Source: a bacterium
GTDB lineage: Bacteria > Planctomycetota > J058 > JAJDCP01
Reading direction: 5' to 3'
Assembly: GCA_030428695.1 (NCBI GenBank)
Contig: JAUIEM010000379.1
Coordinates: forward strand, 1-9,875
Length of the DNA stretch: 9,875 nucleotides
This document shows, in pieces, positions 4,617 through 9,875 of this stretch (position 1 is its first letter; each line of letters opens with the position of its first letter). The notes beneath the pieces were generated by a model that was given only the letters and a program-made list of their open reading frames with translations, made no database searches and was not told where the DNA came from. The translations under genes and the position numbers were made by a program.

Positions 4617-6389
4617 TCAGGGAGCCTTGCCGGTCGAGCGCCACAGCCCCGCGCCGAGGATCCACAGCTCGTCGCCGGAGCCCGCCATACGCCGCAGGTC
4701 GCCGGCGTTCTCGAGGTGCGCCCGGCCCCAGGAGCGTCCGCCGTCGCGGGCGTGGAGCAGGCTCCCCCCGGCGCCGCAGACCCACAGGTCGTCGAGGGAG
4801 CTGCCGCCGATGTCGTGCAGGATGCCGGTGTCGCCCGGCAGCTCGACCGTCTCCCAGGTCTCGCCCCCGTCCTCGGAGCGCAGCACGCGCCCGCCGAGGG
4901 CCGCGCGTCCGCCGACCGCGAACACCGTCGCGCCGGCGCCCCACAGCCCGTTGAGATCGAGCAGGGCCTCGCCGTGCACCTGCCGCCAGGTGTCGCCCTC
5001 ATCGGTCGAGAGGTGGATCTCCCCCTTCGTCCCGCACACCAGCACCCGGCCCTCGCCGACCCACAGCCCGCGCAGCACCCGGCTGTAGCGGCCGAGCTTG
5101 ACGACGTCCCAGCCGGAGGGCTTGGTCGAGGCACGCCACAGCCAGCCGCCCTCGAGCAGGGCGAAGCGGCGCGTCGCGGAGCTGCCGTGGACCCGCGTCA
5201 GCCACTTCCCCTTGGCGCGCTTGCCGGGCGTCCAGCTGCGGCCCCCGTCGGAGGAGTGGACCGCGCCGTGCTGGCCGACGGCGACCAGCGCGCCGGGGGA
5301 GCCCCAGGCGTCGCGCAGCCAGGGCTGGAAGAAGGCCTCGCCGTCGGGGATGCCGAACGGCTGCTCGGCCCACGTCTTCCCGCCGTCCTCGCTGCCGGCG
5401 ATGCGGCCCTTGTTCCCGACCAGCACCACGTGGCCCGGGGCGGCGAGGTGCAGGCCCTTGATGCCGTCGAGGGAGGGGGCCGAGGCACAGCGGCTGAACA
5501 CGCGTCCGCCCGGGGCGTCGGCCGGCTTCGCCCGCGTCCGGGGGGCCGCCGCGACCTCGAAGTCCTGCTGTTTGGTGAAGGTCGCGCCGCCGTCGTCGGA
5601 CAGCCACCAGGGTTTGCCTCCGCCGAGCACCCAGACCCGTCCGTCCGGGTAGCCGTCGACGGTCCGCAGCCAGGGTTTGCGCGGCAGCTGCTGGAGGGTC
5701 CAGGAGGCGCCGTCGTCCTCGCTGCAGGCGAGCGCCCCGTCCGCGCCGCAGGCGACGATGCGGCCGCCAGCGCCGAGCCACACGCCGTTCAGCGCGCCGG
5801 CCGCGCCGGTGGAGGTGCTGCGGAAGGTCGCGCCGCCGTCGGTCGACAGCTCGACGATGCCCTTGCCCGCGGCGACCGCGATGCGTCCGTCGCGCGCCGC
5901 CAGGCCGCGCGGGTACTTGGCGCGGGTCGGGAGCCGCACGATCTGCTGGGGCGTCCAGCGCCACACCCCGTTGAGCAGGTCGGCGACCAGGAAGCTGTCG
6001 CCGTCGGTGACGATCGCCTCGACGCAGCGGAAGACCTGAACGCTGGAGAAGGCGACCCCGCGGGTCGCGAGGTGCAGCTTGCCCATGCCGTCGCCGAGCA
6101 GCAGCCAGCCGTCCTTGGCTGCGGCGGCCCGATGGTCGGCGCCGAGGCCGTCGAGGACGGTCCAGTCGCCGTCTCCCTCGCGCACGAGCACGGTCTTCTC
6201 GCTGTCGGCCGCGACGCTGCGTCCGGCGGCGCTGGCGACGCAGCGCAGCTCGCTCTTGATGCCGGTCTTCAGCCGGGTCCAGGAGGCGCCGCGGTCGTCG
6301 GACAGAATGACGCTGCCCTCGCTGCCGACGATCAGGACGCGGTCGCCGTCGATGGCCACGTCGTTCCAGGTGCGCTCGATCTTCGCCAT
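4617..6389 (-). CDS. Asp-box (BNR/Ycf48-like) beta-propeller protein (590 aa)
   Basis: Nine Asp-box motifs (S-x-D-x-G-x-[ST]-[WF]) are visible, each expected at a beta-hairpin turn of a propeller blade: near residues 30-37, 182-189, 223-230, 264-271, 333-340, 380-386, 461-468, 505-512 and 547-554. Between them, blades end in patterns such as RVLIVGSEGSVILS, VVLVGNKGRIAGS and RVLVCGTKGEIHLS, typical of the Ycf48/BNR branch of the sialidase-like superfamily. Blade count suggests two propellers (about 1-280 and 300-590), joined by a basic, Ala/Pro-rich linker (AAPRTRAKPADAPGG, 281-295). The ATG at 6389 is preferred to an in-frame GTG at 6404 because GGAG lies 7 bases before it. There is no signal peptide, so it looks cytosolic, unlike many Asp-box proteins. 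Sialidase catalytic residues are not apparent, so a binding or scaffold role is likelier than glycosidase activity. It precedes the membrane-anchored 310-residue protein. Confidence 0.88.
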   Translation of the reverse strand: MAKIERTWNDVAIDGDRVLIVGSEGSVILSDDRGASWTRLKTGIKSELRCVASAAGRSVAADSEKTVLVREGDGDWTVLDGLGADHRAAAAKDGWLLLGDGMGKLHLATRGVAFSSVQVFRCVEAIVTDGDSFLVADLLNGVWRWTPQQIVRLPTRAKYPRGLAARDGRIAVAAGKGIVELSTDGGATFRSTSTGAAGALNGVWLGAGGRIVACGADGALACSEDDGASWTLQQLPRKPWLRTVDGYPDGRVWVLGGGKPWWLSDDGGATFTKQQDFEVAAAPRTRAKPADAPGGRVFSRCASAPSLDGIKGLHLAAPGHVVLVGNKGRIAGSEDGGKTWAEQPFGIPDGEAFFQPWLRDAWGSPGALVAVGQHGAVHSSDGGRSWTPGKRAKGKWLTRVHGSSATRRFALLEGGWLWRASTKPSGWDVVKLGRYSRVLRGLWVGEGRVLVCGTKGEIHLSTDEGDTWRQVHGEALLDLNGLWGAGATVFAVGGRAALGGRVLRSEDGGETWETVELPGDTGILHDIGGSSLDDLWVCGAGGSLLHARDGGRSWGRAHLENAGDLRRMAGSGDELWILGAGLWRSTGKAP

Positions 6390-6415
6390 CGGGTGTCTCC
6401 GCACATTTTTTCACG

Positions 6416-6421
6416 AGTGTA
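6416..6421 (-). promoter_or_regulatory. Possible -10 box of the beta-propeller gene
   Basis: On the minus strand TACACT lies 26 bases before the ATG, in the same GCTACACT wording as the promoter at 580-585. No convincing -35 box is found 16-18 bases further upstream, so the call is weak. Confidence 0.35.
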
Positions 6422-6542
6422 GCGGAGGCGGCGGTGGGGGGACAGCCCGCATCGGCCGTCGCTCTACCCAAAGCCGGAAGCTGACGAGCGGACCGTCGAC
6501 CGCCGCTGCGGGTCTGTCGTCGCAGGGATGTGCGGCGGGAGC

Positions 6543-7907
6543 CTACTCCTCCTCCGCCGGCGAGGGCTGCTGGTCGCGCGCCTTCCACAGCGCCCGCAGC
6601 CAGAGCACGACCGCCAGAGGCAGCAGCCAGGCGACCCGCATCTGGAAACGCGAAGCGACCGTCGCGACCGTGCCGGTGATCGCGCCGTTGACCAGCAGGG
6701 CGGCGCACGCGAGCAGAGCCAGACGGCGCGCCCGGGAGGCGCGGCGGTCGCGGAGCAGCAGGACGAGCAGCGCGAGGGCGGCGAGCGCGAGCACGCCGTC
6801 GTGGAACAGGGAGAGGCCCGCCAGCGGCAGCTCCTCCCGGGTCTGCAGGCTGCCCCGCACGAGCTCCGCGTCGTGCCGCAGGGCGCGGTACAGGCGCGGT
6901 TCGTCGCGCTGGAAGAGCAGGTCTTCGTAGTTGAGCCGGACCAGCTGGCACAGCGCGTTCCAGACGCTGCGCCGCAGCTGCCGCCAGGGCTGACGGCGCA
7001 CGGCCTCGAAGACCAGCGGCAGCTCTTCGCGCAGCATCCGTCGGCGCAGGGCGGGCGAGGCGTCGGCGAAGGGTCCGCCCGGGGCCCACAGGAAGCTGTC
7101 GGAGTCGACCCGGTCCCACAGCTCCCAACGCGTGCACACGGCCCAGCGCCCGGCGCAGTCGCGGCAGGCGTCGAGGTAGTCGCGGCCCGGTCCGTCGGCG
7201 ACGACCCGGGCGAGCAGGTAGGGCGGGCGGGTGCCGGGGTGGCCGGGGCCGAGCAGCGCCCGCTGCAGACCGAAGAAGGCCACCGCGCCGAGCAGCGGCG
7301 GCAGCAGCAGCCAGACCAGCGCCCGCCAGCGCCGGCGCAGGGCGACCAGGCCGAGGCCGAGGGCGAGGAACAGGGGCAGATGGGAGGGATGCGCCGCGAC
7401 CGCCAGCGCCAGGCAGGCCGCGAGGCCGATGCGCCGCCCGCGTCCGAGGATCCGCTCCGGGCCGTCGTCGAGGGCGAGGGCGGCGAGGGCGACGACGCCG
7501 ATGCCGGCGAAGATGTCTGCGAGCAGCAGCGAGCTGAACATCCCGGCGCTGCTCGACAGGGCGAGCGCCAGGCCCAGGGCCGGCAGCTCCCACCAGCGTC
7601 GCGGTCCGAACAGGCGCAGCAGGCTCGCGAGGCAGAACACCAGCAGCGCCGCGTGGATCACGACGATGCCGCGGATACCCCCGAGCCCGCGGCCGACCAC
7701 GGTCAGCAGGGAGTAGACGGGCGAGCGCATGCCGTACCAGCCCTCCTCGCCCGTCCACAGGTAGTGCGCGATCGAGCCGCCGGCGGAGAGGTAGTCGTGC
7801 GTGTCCCAGAAGAACAGCGGCGCCCCGTTGACCAACATCGGCAGGCACAGGGCGGCGCAGGCCAGCAGGAAGGCGACGGTGGGCAGGGCGGGGCGGAGGC
7901 GGTTCAT
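6543..7907 (-). CDS. Polytopic membrane protein, GT-C glycosyltransferase-like (454 aa)
   Basis: An N-terminal helix (11-28, VAFLLACAALCLPMLVNG) leads to the loop WDTHDYLSAGG (34-44), which carries Asp/His/Asp next to the first membrane segment, as in GT-C enzymes that use polyprenyl-phosphate sugars (Asp35 and Asp38 as candidate metal or base residues). RSPVYSLL (61-68) follows. Hydrophobic helices lie at about 78-99, 108-146, 160-190, 197-218, and again at 366-386, 395-415 and 424-442. A 145-residue hydrophilic domain (about 219-365) lies between the helices, probably in the periplasm. The C-terminal SRFQMRVAWLLPL (419-431) resembles the conserved Arg-aromatic stretch near the last helix of this group. 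The ATG at 7907 (GGAG 9 bases upstream) is preferred to an in-frame TTG at 7922. Donor and acceptor cannot be told from sequence. It appears to be a single gene in its own transcript. A non-enzymatic membrane protein remains possible. Confidence 0.8.
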   Translation of the reverse strand: MNRLRPALPTVAFLLACAALCLPMLVNGAPLFFWDTHDYLSAGGSIAHYLWTGEEGWYGMRSPVYSLLTVVGRGLGGIRGIVVIHAALLVFCLASLLRLFGPRRWWELPALGLALALSSSAGMFSSLLLADIFAGIGVVALAALALDDGPERILGRGRRIGLAACLALAVAAHPSHLPLFLALGLGLVALRRRWRALVWLLLPPLLGAVAFFGLQRALLGPGHPGTRPPYLLARVVADGPGRDYLDACRDCAGRWAVCTRWELWDRVDSDSFLWAPGGPFADASPALRRRMLREELPLVFEAVRRQPWRQLRRSVWNALCQLVRLNYEDLLFQRDEPRLYRALRHDAELVRGSLQTREELPLAGLSLFHDGVLALAALALLVLLLRDRRASRARRLALLACAALLVNGAITGTVATVASRFQMRVAWLLPLAVVLWLRALWKARDQQPSPAEEE

Positions 7908-8016
7908 GGGGCGGGGCTCCAACGACGAGCCGCCATGGTAGCGGCTGCGCCGCGTGGGGCCAGGGTTGAGACCGGTCGACTCCCGGGGCCCGGTTCCGGT
8001 TTCCCCGCGGACAACG

Positions 8017-8649
8017 CTACTCCCGCCCGAGCAGCGGCAGCCCGAGGCGCGCCGCGATCAGCGCCGCGAGGGCGTCGGCGTCGGCGCCGTCCTGCGCGCT
8101 CGCCCCGAGCTCGAGCAGGTTCCGCCGGCCGCCCTCGCGGAGCCGCAGGAAGACCCGGAAGGCGGCGTACTCGTCGATGCGGTCATCCTCGACCCCGACG
8201 CCGACGAAGTCCCCCAGAGGCTGCTCGGTGCCGAACCAGCCGACCTCCCCCGCGCACCAGCTCCAGCGCTCGCTGACCAGCGCCCGCTCGCGGTCGAGGT
8301 GCAGGGTCCCGCGCCGCGTGAGCAGGTACAGCCCGGATGCCGCCCAGGCGAGCAGCACGAGCACCAGCCCGGCGCTGAAGGCGATGTCGGCGGCGCCGCG
8401 CGGCTGCGCCCAGGTGCGGCGGACGGCGGTGACGACGCCGCTCAGGGCGAGGCCGATGAAGATGCCGCCGAGGGTCAGCAGCTCCCAGGTCGAGCGCTCC
8501 TCGACGGTCACGCTGCGCGCCCCCGCCGTCAGCGTGTAGCCGCCGCTGGTGAAGGTCCCGTCCTCCGCGAGCCGCTGCGCGACCCGGCCCGGCTCGACCT
8601 GTCCGCAGCCGAGGCAGAGGAGGGCGAGGAGCAGTCCCGCGCGCGCCAT
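8017..8649 (-). CDS. Probable lipoprotein or membrane protein of unknown function (210 aa)
   Basis: The ATG at 8649 is chosen because GGAG stands 5 bases before it and because it puts a lipoprotein-like signal at the very start: MARAGLLLALLCLGC, with C15 as the likely lipidated cysteine. The lipobox is imperfect (CLGC; Cys rather than Leu at -3), so plain signal-peptide cleavage or an uncleaved anchor is also possible. Residues 57-76 (LLTLGGIFIGLALSGVVTAV) and 88-110 (DIAFSAGLVLVLLAWAASGLYLL) are two further membrane segments, which is unusual for a lipoprotein. The rest (111-210) is soluble and mixed, with a beta-rich core (GTLHLDRERALVSERWSW, FVGVGVEDD, YAAFRVFLRLREG) that resembles the layout of small membrane proteins with a PH-like tail domain; this is inference. 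It is transcribed away from moeA across a 68-base gap. Confidence 0.78.
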   Translation of the reverse strand: MARAGLLLALLCLGCGQVEPGRVAQRLAEDGTFTSGGYTLTAGARSVTVEERSTWELLTLGGIFIGLALSGVVTAVRRTWAQPRGAADIAFSAGLVLVLLAWAASGLYLLTRRGTLHLDRERALVSERWSWCAGEVGWFGTEQPLGDFVGVGVEDDRIDEYAAFRVFLRLREGGRRNLLELGASAQDGADADALAALIAARLGLPLLGRE

Positions 8650-8682
8650 GTCGTCTCCAGTCTGTGAGCGCGTCCCGCTTCC

Positions 8683-8690
8683 GTTATACT
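8683..8690. promoter_or_regulatory. Shared, bidirectional -10 region between the lipoprotein gene and moeA
   Basis: The plus strand reads GTTATACT: TATACT at 8685-8690 is a near-perfect -10 for moeA. The minus strand reads AGTATAAC: TATAAC (complement of 8683-8688) is a good -10 for the divergent gene. The two overlap by four bases. Neither direction has a strong -35 at 16-18 bases (TCTGTG at 8661-8666 is the best for moeA). Both predicted leaders are short, about 20-30 bases. Confidence 0.5.
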
Positions 8691-8717
8691 CGGCGCCCCG
8701 CACGGGAGGAACCGACG

Positions 8718-9875
8718 ATGGACCACGCCCTCAGCGTCACCGAAGCCCGCCAGCGCATTCTCGCCGACGCCCGCCCGCTCGGCTCCGAGCAGGTCGCCCT
8801 CGACCAGGCCTGCGGCCGCGTGCTCGCCGACGACGTGTGCGCCCGGCGGCCGAACCCGGAGTTCACCAACTCGGCGATGGACGGCTACGCCTTCCGCTGG
8901 GCCGAGGTCGAGGCCGGGGGAACCCTGCCGATCGCGGCCCACAGCGTCGCCGGCCCGGCCGCGCCGCAGACCCTGCCCGCGGGGGCGGCGTGCAAGATCA
9001 TGACCGGCGCGCCGCTGCCCGCGGGCGCCGACACCGTCATCCGCCGCGAGGACACCGTCGAGGAGGAGACCCGCGTCACCCTGCAGGTGCTGCCGAGCGC
9101 GGGCGAGGGCGCGAACATCCGCCACCAGGGTGAGAACTTCGCCGCCGGCGACGTGCTGCTCCCCGCGGGCACGCGGCTCAACGTCGCCGCGATCAGCCTG
9201 CTCGCCGGCCAGGGCTACGCGGTGCTGCGCGTGCGCCGGGCCCCGCGCCTGGCGGTGATCAGCACGGGGGACGAGCTGGTCGAGCTCGGGCGGGAGCCAG
9301 GCTTCGGCCAGATCGTCAACTCCTCGGCCCACGCGATCGCCGCCCTCGCGCGCCAGTGCGGCGCGTCCGCCCGCGTCCTGCCGATCGCCCCGGACGACAA
9401 GGAGGGCTGCCGGGCGGTGTTCCTGTCGGCGGTCGAGGACGCCGACCTGGTCGTGTCCCTCGGCGGCGTGTCGATGGGCGACCTCGACATCGTCCGCGAG
9501 GTGGTCGCCGAGCTCGCCGGCGGCGCCGTCGACTTCTGGAAGGTGCGGATCAAGCCCGGCAAGCCGCTCGCCTACGGCACGGTCGGCGGGGGAGGGCGGT
9601 CGGCGACCTTCTTCGGCCTGCCCGGCAATCCCCTGAGCTCGATCGTCACCTTCTACCAGTTCGTCCGTCCCTTCCTGCGCAAGTGCCGCGGGGAAGAGGA
9701 GCTGCTGCTGCCGACCGTGCGCGCCCGCCTCGAGGCGCCGGCCCGCGGTCCGAGCAACCGCCGCTCCTACGTCGTCGGGGTGCTGCGCTGGGAACAGGGA
9801 GAGGCGCTGTTCCGTCCCTTTCCCAACCAGAGCTCGGGGAATCTCTGGTCCGGAGCCCGCGCCAACGGCCTCGGC
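8718..9875 (+). CDS. moeA: Molybdopterin molybdenumtransferase MoeA (partial, 3' end missing)
   Basis: MoeA inserts molybdate into adenylylated molybdopterin, the last step of molybdenum cofactor assembly, in the cytosol. The frame is open for 386 codons from ATG 8718 (GGGAGG at 8704-8709) to the window edge; family members are about 400-410 residues, so only the last few are missing. Landmarks in order: EFTNSAMDGYAF (48-59) with the conserved Asp55; CKIMTGAPLPAGADTVIRRED (92-112); ENFAAGDVLLPAGTRL (139-154); the MPT-binding domain with AVISTGDELVELG (179-191), QIVNSS (198-203), LGGVSMGDLDIV (248-259), WKVRIKPGKPLAYG (274-287) and FGLPGNPLSSIVTF (299-312); then the C-terminal beta domain ending PNQSSGNLWSGARANGLG. 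All the residues expected of an active enzyme appear present. It implies that the host has molybdoenzymes. moeA is divergent from the 210-residue gene and may head an operon continuing to the right. Confidence 0.95.
   Translation, partial: MDHALSVTEARQRILADARPLGSEQVALDQACGRVLADDVCARRPNPEFTNSAMDGYAFRWAEVEAGGTLPIAAHSVAGPAAPQTLPAGAACKIMTGAPLPAGADTVIRREDTVEEETRVTLQVLPSAGEGANIRHQGENFAAGDVLLPAGTRLNVAAISLLAGQGYAVLRVRRAPRLAVISTGDELVELGREPGFGQIVNSSAHAIAALARQCGASARVLPIAPDDKEGCRAVFLSAVEDADLVVSLGGVSMGDLDIVREVVAELAGGAVDFWKVRIKPGKPLAYGTVGGGGRSATFFGLPGNPLSSIVTFYQFVRPFLRKCRGEEELLLPTVRARLEAPARGPSNRRSYVVGVLRWEQGEALFRPFPNQSSGNLWSGARANGLG

Noticed and set aside
2785..5088. Long plus-strand open frame (767 codons) opposite pdxS, the 310-residue gene and the propeller gene
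   Set aside because: Its product is low-complexity, rich in Ala, Gly, Arg and Glu, matches no family, and lies antisense to genes with clear motifs. It results from high GC at third codon positions.
2099..5134. Single minus-strand open frame of 1011 codons ending as PdxT
   Set aside because: Only the last 191 codons are PdxT. The rest runs out of frame through pdxS, the 310-residue gene and the propeller gene; it is a GC-driven extension, not a fusion.
6500..6538. CCGCCGC...GCGGCGG imperfect hairpin downstream of the GT-C-like gene, considered as its terminator
   Set aside because: The inner stem is interrupted and there is no T-run on either strand.
4999..7848. Minus-strand open frame of 949 codons across the propeller and GT-C-like genes
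   Set aside because: Arg/Pro/Ala-rich shadow frame, overlapping two well-supported genes on the same strand.
8529..9332. Minus-strand open frame opposite the start of moeA
   Set aside because: Antisense to the strongly conserved MoeA frame and with no recognisable protein features.

Overview
The window is very GC-rich (roughly 70% by eye) and densely coded. Nothing names the organism. Composition, promoter style (TTGNCA with TACACT or TATACT) and gene content suit a high-GC Gram-negative such as a myxobacterial or other former deltaproteobacterial lineage; this is a weak inference. Core genes recognised with confidence are pdxS and pdxT (DXP-independent pyridoxal phosphate synthesis) and moeA (molybdenum cofactor insertion).

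Layout. 1-1097, plus strand: the tail of an unidentified gene, a small protein with an Ig-like look, and an acidic 162-residue protein with its own sigma-70-type promoter. 1098-2113: a gene-poor patch holding a short tandem GCGCAGAG repeat, a broken minus-strand XRE regulator gene, and members of a short palindromic element. 2099-3552, minus: pdxT and pdxS, overlapping by 4 bases, with a clear promoter upstream. 3643-6389, minus: a membrane-anchored protein of unknown function preceded by a large Asp-box beta-propeller, probably one transcript. 6543-7907, minus: a polytopic membrane protein resembling GT-C glycosyltransferases. 8017-8649, minus: a probable lipoprotein or membrane protein, divergent from moeA (8718 to the right edge), with one shared -10-like region between them.

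The main discovery is the non-coding element. Copy 1 (1304-1469, 166 bp) has 24-bp terminal inverted repeats and is flanked by TA on both sides. Removing it plus one TA rejoins an XRE regulator gene perfectly in frame (native join MHV-STLSRL, 166 residues reconstructed), so the empty site can be read from the sequence. TA duplication and no coding capacity suggest a MITE mobilised by an IS630/Tc1-mariner-type transposase. A second, decayed copy (1965-2113) lies across the end of pdxT and appears to supply its last codons and stop. A terminal-repeat relic sits at 1915-1934. Inside each copy, two GC-rich mini-hairpins are conserved with a compensated base-pair difference, which hints that local RNA or DNA folding matters.

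No defence system, CRISPR array, rRNA or tRNA was seen.
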